Below are positions 34,949-45,891 of a DNA stretch of 64,000 nucleotides, piece by piece. The position numbers and the translations under genes are program-made. The first letter of the stretch is position 1. Every line of letters begins with the position of its first letter. Under the pieces are notes generated by a model. That model was not told the origin of the DNA. It made no database searches and was given only the letters and a program-made list of their open reading frames with translations. This DNA is from DATAZK01 sp963731205. GTDB lineage: Bacteria > Actinomycetota > Actinomycetes > Frankiales > Frankiaceae. The stretch spans positions 1,736,001-1,800,000 of the forward strand of contig CAVSUJ010000002.1 in assembly GCA_963731205.1 (NCBI GenBank), written 5' to 3'.

Positions 34949-37045
34949 ATGACTGGTCCCACGAACATTCCGCTCAGCGCCACCCGAAACATCGGGATCA
35001 TGGCGCACATCGACGCGGGCAAAACCACGACGACCGAGCGCATCCTTTTCTATACCGGCGTCAACTACAAGATCGGCGAGGTCCACGAGGGCGCCGCCAC
35101 GATGGACTGGATGGAGCAGGAGCAAGAGCGCGGAATCACCATCACCTCCGCGGCCACCACCTGCTTCTGGCGTGACCATCGCATCAACATCATCGACACC
35201 CCGGGCCACGTCGACTTCACCGTCGAGGTGGAGCGCAGCCTGCGCGTGCTGGACGGGGCCGTCGCAGTGTTCGACGCCGTCGCCGGCGTCGAGCCCCAGA
35301 GCGAGACCGTCTGGCGTCAGGCCGACCGCTACCACGTCCCCCGGATCGCCTTCGTCAACAAGATGGACCGGGTCGGCGCGGAGTTCCACCGCTGCGTCGA
35401 CATGATGGTCACCCGGCTCGCCGCCACCCCGCTGGTCATGCAGCTTCCGTGGGGCGTCGAGGCCGACTTCAAGGGCGTCATCGACCTGGTGAACATGAAG
35501 GCGCTGCTCTGGACCTCTGAGGGCAAGGGTGACACCTACGAGACCCTCGAGGTCCCGAACGACCACCTCGAGGTCGCCCGCGAGTACCGCGAGCGGCTGC
35601 TCGAGACCGCTGCCGAGAACGACGACGCCCTCATGGAGAAGTACCTCGAGGGCGAGGAGCCCAGCGTCGAGGAGTTGATGGCCGGTATTCGCCGCGCCAC
35701 CATCGCCAGCAAGATCAACCCTGTGCTCTGCGGTACCGCGTTCAAGAACAAGGGCGTCCAGCCCCTGCTCGACGCGGTGGTCGACTTCCTGCCCAGCCCG
35801 ATCGACGTCGGTGCCATCACCGGTCACGGTGTGCGCAGCGAGGACGAGGTCATCAGCCGCGAGCCCGACGAGAGCGCTCCGTTCTCGGCCTTGGCGTTCA
35901 AGATCATGAGCGACAAGCACCTGGGCAAGCTGACCTACATCCGCGTCTACTCCGGGAGCATCCACTCCGGTACCCCCGTGCTGAACAGCACGAAGGACAA
36001 CAAGGAGCGGATCGGCAAGATCTACCTGATGCACGCCAACACGCGTGAAGAGCGTGACGGCGTAGGCGCCGGGCAGATCGTGGCCGTCCAGGGCCTGAAG
36101 AACACCACTACGGGTGACACGCTGGCCGATCCGTCGGCGCCCGTGATCCTGGAGTCGATGAACTTCCCGGCTCCGGTGATCCACGTGGCCATCGAGCCCA
36201 AGACCAAGGCCGACCAGCAGAAGCTGGGCACCGCGATCCAGCGGCTCGCTGAGGAAGACCCGACCTTCCAGGTCCGCACGGATGAGGAAACGGGTCAGAC
36301 GATCATCGCCGGGATGGGCGAGCTTCACCTCGACATCCTGGTCGATCGGATGCGACGCGAGTTCAGCGTCGAGGCCAACGTCGGTAAGCCGCAGGTGGCT
36401 TACCGGGAGACCATCCGCCGCAAGGTGGAGAAGGTCGACTACACCCACAAGAAGCAGACGGGTGGTTCGGGCCAGTTCGCGAAGGTCCAGATCGACCTGG
36501 AGCCGAGCGGCGGCGACGGCGGCGGCTACGAGTTCGTCAATGCCGTCACCGGTGGTCGCATCCCGCGCGAGTACATCCCGAGCGTCGACGCCGGCTGCCA
36601 GGAAGCCATGGAATTCGGCGTTCTGGCGGGCTACCCGCTGGTCGACGTGAAGGTCACCCTGCAGGACGGTCAGTACCACGACGTCGACTCTTCCGAGTTG
36701 GCCTTCAAGATCGCCGGATCGATGGCGTTCAAGGAGGCGGCGCGGCGGGCCGACCCGGCCCTGCTCGAACCGCTGATGGCCGTCGAGGTGACCACCCCCG
36801 ACGACTACCTCGGTGATGTGATCGGCGACCTCAACAGCCGCCGTGGCCAGATTCAGGCCATGGAGGAGCGCTCCGGCGCACGGGTCGTCAAGGCGCTGGT
36901 TCCGCTGGCAGAAATGTTCGGCTACGTCGGTGACCTGCGTTCGAAGACCTCGGGGCGAGCCAGCTACAGCATGCAGTTCGACTCGTACGCCGAGGTTCCC
37001 GGTTCACTCGCCAAGGAGATCATCGCCAAGGCGCGCGGAGAGTAA
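34949..37045 (+). CDS. fusA: Elongation factor G
   Basis: 698 residues. The GTPase domain has P-loop AHIDAGKTTTTERILFYTG (about residues 17-35), switch EQERGITITSAATT, DTPGHVDF and NKMD. Domains II-V follow, with GMGELHLDILVDRMRREF in domain III and GRASYSMQFDSYAEVP near the C-terminus. EF-G moves tRNA and mRNA through the ribosome after peptide bond formation. Only six bases separate it from rpsG. Confidence 0.97.
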   Translation: MTGPTNIPLSATRNIGIMAHIDAGKTTTTERILFYTGVNYKIGEVHEGAATMDWMEQEQERGITITSAATTCFWRDHRINIIDTPGHVDFTVEVERSLRVLDGAVAVFDAVAGVEPQSETVWRQADRYHVPRIAFVNKMDRVGAEFHRCVDMMVTRLAATPLVMQLPWGVEADFKGVIDLVNMKALLWTSEGKGDTYETLEVPNDHLEVAREYRERLLETAAENDDALMEKYLEGEEPSVEELMAGIRRATIASKINPVLCGTAFKNKGVQPLLDAVVDFLPSPIDVGAITGHGVRSEDEVISREPDESAPFSALAFKIMSDKHLGKLTYIRVYSGSIHSGTPVLNSTKDNKERIGKIYLMHANTREERDGVGAGQIVAVQGLKNTTTGDTLADPSAPVILESMNFPAPVIHVAIEPKTKADQQKLGTAIQRLAEEDPTFQVRTDEETGQTIIAGMGELHLDILVDRMRREFSVEANVGKPQVAYRETIRRKVEKVDYTHKKQTGGSGQFAKVQIDLEPSGGDGGGYEFVNAVTGGRIPREYIPSVDAGCQEAMEFGVLAGYPLVDVKVTLQDGQYHDVDSSELAFKIAGSMAFKEAARRADPALLEPLMAVEVTTPDDYLGDVIGDLNSRRGQIQAMEERSGARVVKALVPLAEMFGYVGDLRSKTSGRASYSMQFDSYAEVPGSLAKEIIAKARGE

Positions 37046-37111
37046 GCCCACCGACCAGCTCGACAAGTTTGAAGTTATGCACCCGCAATACCGTCCTAGG
37101 AGGGACAACCC

Positions 37112-38305
<1,194 letters not shown>

Positions 38306-38316
38306 GCACACCGCGG

Positions 38317-38346
38317 CCGGCGGGCCTTCGAAAGAGGGCCCGCCGG
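38317..38346 (+). terminator. Hairpin between tuf and rpsJ
   Basis: CCGGCGGGCC (38317-38326) and GGCCCGCCGG (38337-38346) form a perfect 10-bp stem with a 10-base loop. TTCGCG follows, with no T tract. It may end the str operon or partly attenuate readthrough into the S10 genes. Confidence 0.5.
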
Positions 38347-38405
38347 TTCGCGTTCAGACCGTTGGCAATCCGTTCCACATTCAAGATTCCGGGTGAGAAG
38401 AAGCG

Positions 38406-38714
38406 ATGGCGGCCCAGAAGATCCGCATCAGGCTCAAGGCCTACGACCACGAGGTCATCGACAGCTCGGCGCGCAAGATCGTCGAGACGGTGACCCGTAC
38501 GGGCGCGCAGGTCGCGGGCCCGGTGCCGCTACCGACCGAGAAGAACGTGTACTGCGTCATCCGTTCGCCGCACAAGTACAAGGACAGTCGTGAGCACTTC
38601 GAGATGCGCACGCACAAGCGGCTGATCGACATTCTCGATCCCACCCCGAAGACCGTCGACTCGCTGATGAGGCTTGACCTCCCGGCCGGCGTCGACATCT
38701 CGATCAAGCTTTAA
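38406..38714 (+). CDS. rpsJ: 30S ribosomal protein S10
   Basis: 102 residues, standard length. IRIRLKAYDHEVIDSSARKI near the N-terminus and EHFEMRTHKRLIDI near the centre identify it. S10 is part of the 30S head and also the NusE antitermination factor that binds NusB and NusG. First gene of the S10 series; rplC follows after 14 bases with an AAGGAGGAG ribosome site. Confidence 0.97.
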   Translation: MAAQKIRIRLKAYDHEVIDSSARKIVETVTRTGAQVAGPVPLPTEKNVYCVIRSPHKYKDSREHFEMRTHKRLIDILDPTPKTVDSLMRLDLPAGVDISIKL

Positions 38715-38728
38715 GGAGGAGTCACGAG

Positions 38729-39454
38729 ATGGCTGACCGCGTCATCCGCGGCATCCTCGGCACCAAGCTGGGGATGACCCAGGTCTTTGATTCCGACAAC
38801 CGGGTTGTTCCGGTGACCGTCGTCAAGGCCGGCCCCTGCGTCGTCACGCAGGTACGTACCGCCGACGTCGACGGCTACAGCGCTGTCCAGCTGGCGTTCG
38901 GTGAGATCGATCCGCGCAAGGTTCCCAAGCCGCTGCGTGGCCACTTCGAGAAGGCCGGCGTGACCCCGCGCCGCCACATCGTCGAGCTGCGCACACTGGA
39001 CGCGTCGGCCTATCCGGTGGGCTACGAGCTCACCGCGCAGGCCTTCAGCGCCGGCGCCGTGGTCGATGTCACCGCGACGAGCAAGGGCAAGGGCTACGCC
39101 GGTGTCATGAAGCGCCACGGCTTCAAGGGCTTGAGCTCCTCGCACGGTGTCGAGAAGAAGCACCGCTCGCCGGGCTCCATCGGCGGCTGCGCCACGCCTG
39201 GTCGCGTGTTCAAGGGCGTCAAGATGGCCGGCCGGATGGGCAACGAGCGCTCCACCACGGCCAACCTCGTGATCCACGCGGTCGACGCCGAACGCGGCCT
39301 GCTGCTCGTGCGCGGTGCCATTCCTGGCCCCGACGGCGGCCTCGTCCTGGTGCGGAGCGCTTCCAAGCGGGTCGCTCCAGACGCCTTCGAGCCCGCCACC
39401 CCGTCCGCCGAGGCGCCCGTCGTCGAAGCGGCAACTGAAGGGGCAGACCAGTGA
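38729..39454 (+). CDS. rplC: 50S ribosomal protein L3
   Basis: 241 residues. The core matches L3 through GILGTKLGMTQVF, GKGYAGVMKRHGFKG, SHG and GRMGNERSTTANL. It binds near the peptidyl transferase centre early in 50S assembly. The last ~25 residues (Ala, Pro, Glu) extend beyond the usual end. The stop overlaps the rplD GTG. Confidence 0.96.
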   Translation: MADRVIRGILGTKLGMTQVFDSDNRVVPVTVVKAGPCVVTQVRTADVDGYSAVQLAFGEIDPRKVPKPLRGHFEKAGVTPRRHIVELRTLDASAYPVGYELTAQAFSAGAVVDVTATSKGKGYAGVMKRHGFKGLSSSHGVEKKHRSPGSIGGCATPGRVFKGVKMAGRMGNERSTTANLVIHAVDAERGLLLVRGAIPGPDGGLVLVRSASKRVAPDAFEPATPSAEAPVVEAATEGADQ

Positions 39455-40449
39455 GCGCCACCGCCGTCGACGGCGTGACCCGCAGCGTCAATGTCCAGTC
39501 GCCTTCCGGAGATCTGAAGCGCACCGCCGAACTGCCGGCTGCCGTGTTCGACGTGCAGGTCAACGTGCCGCTGATCCACCAGGTCGTGGTGGGCCAGCTG
39601 GCCGCTGCGCGTCAGGGCACGGCCGACACCAAGACCCGCGGGGAGGTGCGCGGCGGTGGCAAGAAGCCCTATCGCCAGAAGGGCACCGGCCGCGCGCGTC
39701 AGGGTTCGACCCGCGCACCGCAGTTCGCGGGCGGCGGTGTGGTCCACGGACCGACACCCCGCTCCTACGTGCAGCGCACCCCCAAGAAGATGAAGGCCGC
39801 CGCGCTGCGGGGGGCTCTCTCCGACCGGGCGCGCCACGGCCGGATCCACGTCGTGAGCGGCGTGGTCGACGAAGCGCTGGGGGTGCCCTCCACCAAGTCG
39901 GCGGCGGCCCACCTGCGCAATGTCGCCGGTAGCCGCCACGTCCTCGTGGTGGTCGAGCGGCGCGACGAGCTGACCTGGAAGAGCCTGCGCAATGTGCAGG
40001 AGGTCCACCTCATTGCGCCGGGACAGCTGAACACCTACGACGTACTCGTCAGCGACGACGTGGTCTTCACCGAAGGCGCGCTCGCCGAGTTCCTGGCGGG
40101 TCCCCCGAAGGGCAAGGGCGCTGACGCCGTGGCCCGCGAATCGGAGCTCGAAGACCTCGCCGACGCGGTCACCACCCTGGCCCAGGAGCCGGCGAGCACC
40201 CCGGAGCCGAAGAAGCGCGCGCCGCGCAAGGCGGCAGCCAGCAAGGCCGAGCCGAAGGACGAGTCCGTGAGTGAGCCCAAGGGCGAGACCAAGCCGGCGG
40301 GTGAAGGCGTCTCCGACGAGGAGATGGTCGCCGAGGTCGAGGACGCCACAAGCGGCGAGATCGCCGATGCGCCCAAGTTCGAGGCCGAGGCCGAAGGCGC
40401 GAGCAGCGACACCGAAGCTGCCAAGGATCCCGATGGAGTGGGCGAATGA
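39451..40449 (+). CDS. rplD: 50S ribosomal protein L4 with ~110-residue C-terminal extension
   Basis: 332 residues; usual L4 is 200-220. The core has GTADTKTRGEVRGGGKKPYR and KGTGRARQGSTRAPQFAGGG (the exit-tunnel loop) and ends near AEFLAGPPKGK (about residue 222). From there ~110 residues are rich in Glu, Ala, Lys and Pro, including a basic PKKRAPRKAAASK stretch, then an acidic EEMVAEVEDA part. The frame is continuous and its stop overlaps rplW by 4 bases, so the tail is genuinely encoded. Its role is unknown. Confidence 0.95.
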   Translation: MSATAVDGVTRSVNVQSPSGDLKRTAELPAAVFDVQVNVPLIHQVVVGQLAAARQGTADTKTRGEVRGGGKKPYRQKGTGRARQGSTRAPQFAGGGVVHGPTPRSYVQRTPKKMKAAALRGALSDRARHGRIHVVSGVVDEALGVPSTKSAAAHLRNVAGSRHVLVVVERRDELTWKSLRNVQEVHLIAPGQLNTYDVLVSDDVVFTEGALAEFLAGPPKGKGADAVARESELEDLADAVTTLAQEPASTPEPKKRAPRKAAASKAEPKDESVSEPKGETKPAGEGVSDEEMVAEVEDATSGEIADAPKFEAEAEGASSDTEAAKDPDGVGE

Positions 40450-40742
40450 TTCCCGATCCCCGTGACGTCATCCTCTCCCCGGTGATCTCGGAGAAGAGCT
40501 ATGGCCTGGTCGAGGAGGGCACGTACACCTTCATCGTCCGGCCCGACGCCAACAAGACCCAGATCAAGATCGCCGTGGAGCAGATCTTCGGCGTCAAGGT
40601 CGACCGGGTGAACACCGCCAACCGCCAGGGCAAGCGCAAGCGCACCCGCGCCGGCTTCGGCCAGCGCAAGGCGACCAAGCGCGCTCTGGTGAGCCTTCGG
40701 GCGGGCGAGAGCATCGACATCTTCGGCGGGGCCGGGGCCTGA
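40446..40742 (+). CDS. rplW: 50S ribosomal protein L23
   Basis: 98 residues. DVILSPVISEKSYGL at the N-terminus and KVDRVNTANRQGKRKRTR in the loop are typical. L23 sits at the tunnel exit and docks trigger factor and the signal recognition particle. Start overlaps the rplD stop (ATGA). Confidence 0.96.
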   Translation: MIPDPRDVILSPVISEKSYGLVEEGTYTFIVRPDANKTQIKIAVEQIFGVKVDRVNTANRQGKRKRTRAGFGQRKATKRALVSLRAGESIDIFGGAGA

Positions 40743-40792
40743 CGGCCACGCGCACCGACTGACGACTAAACGAGACGAAAAGACGAGAACAC

Positions 40793-41629
40793 ATGGGTAT
40801 CCGTAAGTACAAGCCGACGACGCCGGGGCGCCGTGGCGCCAGCGTGGCCGACTTCGTCGAGATCACCCGCAGTGAGCCCGAGAAGTCGCTGGTTCGCCCG
40901 CTGCACAGCAAGGGCGGTCGTAACGCGCATGGTCGGGTCACGGCGCGCCACCAGGGCGGCGGTCACAAGCGGGCCTACCGGGTCATCGATTTCCGTCGCG
41001 ACAAGGACGGCGTGCCCGCGAAGGTCGCTCACATCGAGTACGACCCCAACCGCACGGCGCGCATCGCGCTGTTGCACTACGCCGACGGCGAGAAGCGCTA
41101 CATCATCGCGCCGACCCGGCTCAGCCAGGGCGACACGGTCGTCAGCGGCCCGTCCAGCGACATCCGTCCGGGCAACGCCCTGCCGCTGCGCAACATCCCC
41201 ACCGGCACCGTGGTCCATGCGATCGAGTTGAAGCCGGGGGGTGGCGCGAAGATCGCCCGCAGCGCCGGCTCCAGCGTTCAGCTGGTGGCCAAGGACGGTC
41301 CGTACGCCCTGCTGCGCATGCCTTCCGGCGAGACCCGCAACGTCGACCAGCGCTGCCGCGCCACCGTCGGCGAGGTGGGCAACGCCGAGCAGGCCGGTAT
41401 CAACTGGGGCAAGGCCGGTCGCATGCGCTGGAAGGGCAAGCGTCCCCACGTCCGCGGTGTCGCCATGAACCCGGTCGACCACCCGCATGGTGGTGGTGAG
41501 GGCAAGACCTCCGGTGGTCGCCACCCGGTGAACCCGGCGGGTAAGCCCGAGGGCCGTACCCGTGCCCAGCACAAGCCGAGCGACAAGCTCATCGTCCGCC
41601 GTCGCCGGGCAGGCCGGGGCCGACGATGA
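40793..41629 (+). CDS. rplB: 50S ribosomal protein L2
   Basis: 278 residues, usual length. KPTTPGRRGASV near the start, GRVTARHQGGGHKRAYR, and the C-terminal MNPVDHPHGGGEGK (with the conserved His near the peptidyl transferase centre) identify it. Fifty bases separate it from rplW with only a weak AAAAGACGAGA site. Confidence 0.97.
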   Translation: MGIRKYKPTTPGRRGASVADFVEITRSEPEKSLVRPLHSKGGRNAHGRVTARHQGGGHKRAYRVIDFRRDKDGVPAKVAHIEYDPNRTARIALLHYADGEKRYIIAPTRLSQGDTVVSGPSSDIRPGNALPLRNIPTGTVVHAIELKPGGGAKIARSAGSSVQLVAKDGPYALLRMPSGETRNVDQRCRATVGEVGNAEQAGINWGKAGRMRWKGKRPHVRGVAMNPVDHPHGGGEGKTSGGRHPVNPAGKPEGRTRAQHKPSDKLIVRRRRAGRGRR

Positions 41630-41675
41630 ACGCTTTCGTACGTCAGTCAACGTCTCAGCAGGGAGGAGTTAACAA

Positions 41676-41957
41676 GTGCCACGCAGCCTGAAGAAGGGCC
41701 CGTTCGTCGACGACCACCTGCTGAAGAAGGTCGACGACCAGAACTCCAAGGGCACCAAGAACGTCATCAAGACCTGGTCGCGTCGCTCGACGGTGATTCC
41801 CGACATGCTGGGTCACACCATCGCGGTGCACGACGGTCGCAAGCACGTCCCGGTGTTCATCACCGAGGGCATGGTGGGCCACAAGCTGGGCGAGTTCGCG
41901 CTCACCCGCACCTTCCGTGGTCACGTCAAGGACGACCGGAGGGCTCGTCGTGGCTGA
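41676..41957 (+). CDS. rpsS: 30S ribosomal protein S19
   Basis: 93 residues from GTG 41676 after a strong GGGAGGAG site. PRSLKKGPFVDDHL at the N-terminus and GHKLGEFALTRTFRGH near the end are typical. S19 lies in the 30S head with S13. Its end overlaps the rplV start by 8 bases. Confidence 0.97.
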   Translation: MPRSLKKGPFVDDHLLKKVDDQNSKGTKNVIKTWSRRSTVIPDMLGHTIAVHDGRKHVPVFITEGMVGHKLGEFALTRTFRGHVKDDRRARRG

Positions 41958-42356
41958 CCAGACCGATTCCGTCTCCGCGTCGCTGCCGAGCGCCCGTGCC
42001 CAGGCGCGCTACGCCCGCATCGGGCCGCGCAAGGCCCGTCGGGTCATCGACCTGGTGCGTGGCATGAAGGCTTCCGAGGCGCTCGACGTCCTGCGCTTCA
42101 CGCCGCAGGCGGCGAGCGAAGACATCTACAAGGTCGTGGCTTCAGCCGTGGCCAACGCCGAGCACAACGAGCATCTCGACCGCGACGCGCTGTGGATCAG
42201 CGAGGCGTACGTCGACGAGGGTCCGACCCTCAAGCGTTTCCGCCCGCGGGCACAGGGCCGCGCGTACCGGGTGCGCAAGCGCACCAGCCACATCACGGTC
42301 GTCGTCGAAGCTCGCGAGCAGGCGCCCCGTTCGAGCAGTTCGAGGAGGGCCCGCTA

Positions 42357-42357
<1 letters not shown>
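41950..42357 (+). CDS. rplV: 50S ribosomal protein L22
   Basis: 135 residues from GTG 41950; GGAGGG lies just upstream inside rpsS. ARAQARYARIGPRKARRVIDL and the tunnel hairpin GPTLKRFRPRAQGRAYRV identify L22, whose loop lines the exit tunnel where macrolides act. Its TAG shares a base with the rpsC GTG. Confidence 0.96.
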
Positions 42358-43331
<974 letters not shown>

Positions 43332-43334
43332 CGC

Positions 43335-43754
43335 ATGCTCATCCCGCGCAGGGTCAAGCACCGCAAGCAGCACCACCCGAGCCGTTCCGGAGCCGCGAAG
43401 GGCGGCACGTCGATCGCGTTCGGTGACTTCGGGATCCAGGCTCTCGAGCCGGCCTACGTCACCAACCGCCAGATCGAGTCGGCCCGTATCGCGATGACCC
43501 GCCACATCAAGCGTGGCGGAAAGGTCTGGATCAACATCTACCCAGACCGTCCGCTCACCAAGAAGCCCGCCGAGACCCGTATGGGTTCCGGTAAGGGCTC
43601 GCCGGAGTGGTGGGTCGCCAACGTCAAGCCGGGTCGCGTGATGTTCGAGCTTTCCGGTGTTGCCGAGCCGCTCGCCCGCGAGGCGATGCGACGCGCGATG
43701 CACAAGCTGCCGATGAAGTGCCGTTTCATCACGCGAGAGGGGGCGAGCGTCTGA
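43335..43754 (+). CDS. rplP: 50S ribosomal protein L16
   Basis: 139 residues. MLIPRRVKHRKQHHPSRSG at the start and RMGSGKGSPEWWVANVKPG in the middle are diagnostic. L16 contacts the A-site tRNA elbow in the large subunit. The TGA shares a base with the rpmC ATG. Confidence 0.97.
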   Translation: MLIPRRVKHRKQHHPSRSGAAKGGTSIAFGDFGIQALEPAYVTNRQIESARIAMTRHIKRGGKVWINIYPDRPLTKKPAETRMGSGKGSPEWWVANVKPGRVMFELSGVAEPLAREAMRRAMHKLPMKCRFITREGASV

Positions 43755-44035
43755 TGGCCAACGCCACCGCGATCGAACTGCGCAGCGAAGGCGACGAGGA
43801 ACTCGTCACGCGGCTCAAGGACGCCAAGCAGGAGCTGTTCAACCTGCGTTTCCAGGTAGCCACCGGGCAGCTGGACAACAACCGGCGGCTGCAGACCGTT
43901 CGCCGCGACATTGCCCGTATCTACACCGTGATGCGCGAGCGCGAGCTCGGCATCACCTATCAGGTCATCGCTGAGGAATCAGCGGACGCCGAGTCCGCTG
44001 GATCAACGTCGAAGACCGAGAAGGCATCAGCATGA
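43754..44035 (+). CDS. rpmC: 50S ribosomal protein L29
   Basis: 93 residues from ATG 43754. The two-helix core with KQELFNLRFQVATGQLDNN and RRDIARIYTV is normal. A ~25-residue Ser/Ala/Glu tail makes it longer than the usual 60-75. L29 lies near the tunnel exit beside L23. Its end overlaps the rpsQ ATG by 4 bases. Confidence 0.95.
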   Translation: MANATAIELRSEGDEELVTRLKDAKQELFNLRFQVATGQLDNNRRLQTVRRDIARIYTVMRERELGITYQVIAEESADAESAGSTSKTEKASA

Positions 44036-44316
44036 GTACCCCCGAAGCGAGTGGCTCGGCCACGGAGGTCCGCGGTAACCGCAAGGTCCGCGAGGGCCTC
44101 GTGGTCAGCGACAAGATGACCAAGACGGTCGTGGTCGAGGTCGAGGACCGGGTTCAGCACCCTCTCTACGGCAAGACCATCCGGCGCACCACCCGCTACA
44201 AGGCGCATGACGAGGGCGACGCCGCCGTCGGCGACCGCGTGCTGCTGATGGAGACCCGTCCGCTGTCGGCCACGAAGCGCTGGCGCGTGGTGGAGATCCT
44301 GGAGCGTGCCCGATGA
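44032..44316 (+). CDS. rpsQ: 30S ribosomal protein S17
   Basis: 94 residues. RKVREGLVVSDKMTKTVVVE and the C-terminal ETRPLSATKRWRVVEI are typical. S17 is a primary 16S rRNA binder of the small-subunit body. Start and stop both overlap neighbouring genes. Confidence 0.96.
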   Translation: MSTPEASGSATEVRGNRKVREGLVVSDKMTKTVVVEVEDRVQHPLYGKTIRRTTRYKAHDEGDAAVGDRVLLMETRPLSATKRWRVVEILERAR

Positions 44317-44681
44317 TCCAGCAGGAGTCGCGGCTTCGCGTCGCCGACAACACCGGCGCCAAGGAGCTGCTCTGCATTCGCGTACTCGGCGGCTCCGGCC
44401 GTCGTTACGCGGGGATCGGCGACATCATCGTCGGCACCGTCAAGGACGCGCTCCCCGGCGCCGGCGTCAAGAAGGGCGACGTCGTCAAGGCGGTCGTCGT
44501 GCGCACCGTCAAGGAGCGCCGCCGGCCTGACGGTTCGTACATCCGATTCGACGAAAACGCCGCGGTACTGATCCGTGACACCGGTGACCCGCGCGGCACC
44601 CGCATCTTCGGCCCGGTGGGCCGCGAGCTGCGCGACCGCCGGTTCATGCGGATCATCTCGCTGGCACCGGAAGTGATCTGA
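44313..44681 (+). CDS. rplN: 50S ribosomal protein L14
   Basis: 122 residues, the exact standard length. MIQQESRLRVADNTGAKE, RRYAGIGDIIVGTVKDA and the FGPVGRELR segment identify it. L14 lies at the subunit interface and is the RsfS docking site. The start overlaps the rpsQ stop. Confidence 0.97.
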   Translation: MIQQESRLRVADNTGAKELLCIRVLGGSGRRYAGIGDIIVGTVKDALPGAGVKKGDVVKAVVVRTVKERRRPDGSYIRFDENAAVLIRDTGDPRGTRIFGPVGRELRDRRFMRIISLAPEVI

Positions 44682-44685
44682 GGAC

Positions 44686-45009
44686 ATGAAGATCAAAAAG
44701 GGCGACACCGTACAGGTGCTCACCGGCAAGGACCGAGGGCTTCGCGGCAAGGTCATCGTCGCGTATCCCAAGGACGACCGGGTGCTCGTCGAGGGCGCCA
44801 ACCGGATCAAGAAGCACACCAAGCAGGCGCAGAGCGCGCGTGGTAGCCAGACCGGCGGCATCATCGAGACCGAAGCCTCCATCCACGTGAGCAACGTGGC
44901 GTTCATCCACCCGAAGACGGGCAAGCCCGGGCGTCTCGGCTATCGGATCGACGACGAGGGCAAGAAGGTTCGCGTCGTCCGTAGCGCCGGTAACGAGGTG
45001 GACGTCTGA
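44686..45009 (+). CDS. rplX: 50S ribosomal protein L24
   Basis: 107 residues. MKIKKGDTVQVLTGKDRG with the KOW motif near the start, and KKHTKQAQSARGSQTGGII in the centre, are typical. L24 starts 50S assembly. Its TGA shares a base with the rplE ATG. Confidence 0.97.
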   Translation: MKIKKGDTVQVLTGKDRGLRGKVIVAYPKDDRVLVEGANRIKKHTKQAQSARGSQTGGIIETEASIHVSNVAFIHPKTGKPGRLGYRIDDEGKKVRVVRSAGNEVDV

Positions 45010-45578
45010 TGACCGCCGAAGCACCCACCCGTCCGCCGGCGCGCCTCAAGCAGCGCTACCGCGACGAGGTGCTCCCTGAGCTCAAGTCCTCGCTCGGCAT
45101 CGCCAACGTCATGCAGGTTCCCGGCGTGGTCAAGGTTGTCGTCAACATGGGTGTCGGCGACGCCGCCCGCGACTCCAAGCTCATCGACGGAGCCGTACGC
45201 GATCTCTCGCTGATCACCGGTCAGAAGCCGACCGTCCGGCGGGCGACCAAGTCCATCGCGCAGTTCAAGCTGCGCGAGGGCCAGCCCATCGGCGCCAAGG
45301 TCACCCTTCGCGGCGATCGGATGTGGGAGTTCATCGACCGTCTCGTGTCGATCGCGCTTCCCCGCATCCGTGACTTCCGGGGGCTCTCGCCGCGACAGTT
45401 CGACGGCCGCGGCAACTACACGTTCGGCGTCAACGAGCAGTCGATCTTCCACGAGATCGACCCCGACCGCGTCGATCGCGTCCGAGGTATGGACATCACG
45501 ATCGTCACCAGCGCCGAAACAGATGACGCGGGACGGGCGCTGCTTCGCGCGCTCGGATTCCCGTTCCGGGAGAGCTGA
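45009..45578 (+). CDS. rplE: 50S ribosomal protein L5
   Basis: 189 residues. VMQVPGVVKVVVNMGVGDA, TGQKPTVRRATKSIAQFKLR and the C-terminal RGMDITIVTSAETDDAGRAL are diagnostic. L5 binds 5S rRNA and contacts the P-site tRNA and S13. rpsZ starts 3 bases after its stop. Confidence 0.97.
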   Translation: MTAEAPTRPPARLKQRYRDEVLPELKSSLGIANVMQVPGVVKVVVNMGVGDAARDSKLIDGAVRDLSLITGQKPTVRRATKSIAQFKLREGQPIGAKVTLRGDRMWEFIDRLVSIALPRIRDFRGLSPRQFDGRGNYTFGVNEQSIFHEIDPDRVDRVRGMDITIVTSAETDDAGRALLRALGFPFRES

Positions 45579-45581
45579 GGA

Positions 45582-45767
45582 ATGGCAAAGAAAGCGCTCG
45601 TCGAAAAGGCCAACCGCAAGCCGAAGTTCAAGGTTCGCGGCTATACCCGTTGCCAGCGGTGCGGGCGTCCGCGCGCCGTTTTCCGGGCTTTCGGTCTGTG
45701 CCGCATCTGCATGCGGCAGATGGCTCACCGCGGCGAGCTGCCAGGCATCACCAAGAGCTCTTGGTAG
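45582..45767 (+). CDS. rpsZ: 30S ribosomal protein S14, zinc type
   Basis: 61 residues, the short zinc-binding form of S14. Cysteines 24, 27, 40 and 43 (CQRC and CRIC) form the zinc site. The zinc-free long form, if present, must lie elsewhere. GAGGA before the ATG is close (2 bases), suggesting coupling to rplE. Confidence 0.96.
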   Translation: MAKKALVEKANRKPKFKVRGYTRCQRCGRPRAVFRAFGLCRICMRQMAHRGELPGITKSSW

Positions 45768-45855
45768 CCGGCAGCGTTTCGTGGCCCAATTTTTCTCACC
45801 CCTCTACGCGGAAGGCCCCGACCGGGGAACCACCGCGGGAAGGCAAGGCACAGCT

Positions 45856-45891
45856 ATGAAGACTGACCCGACGGCGGTGAATCGTCCATGA
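45856..45891 (+). CDS. Possible 11-residue leader ORF overlapping rpsH
   Basis: ATG 45856 opens MKTDPTAVNRP and stops at TGA 45889-45891, which overlaps the rpsH ATG at 45888 in the ATGA arrangement used throughout this operon. The ribosome site is weak (AAGGCA). It lies in the 120-base rpsZ-rpsH spacer, the only sizeable gap inside the spc series. It may be chance or a coupling peptide. Confidence 0.3.
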   Translation: MKTDPTAVNRP

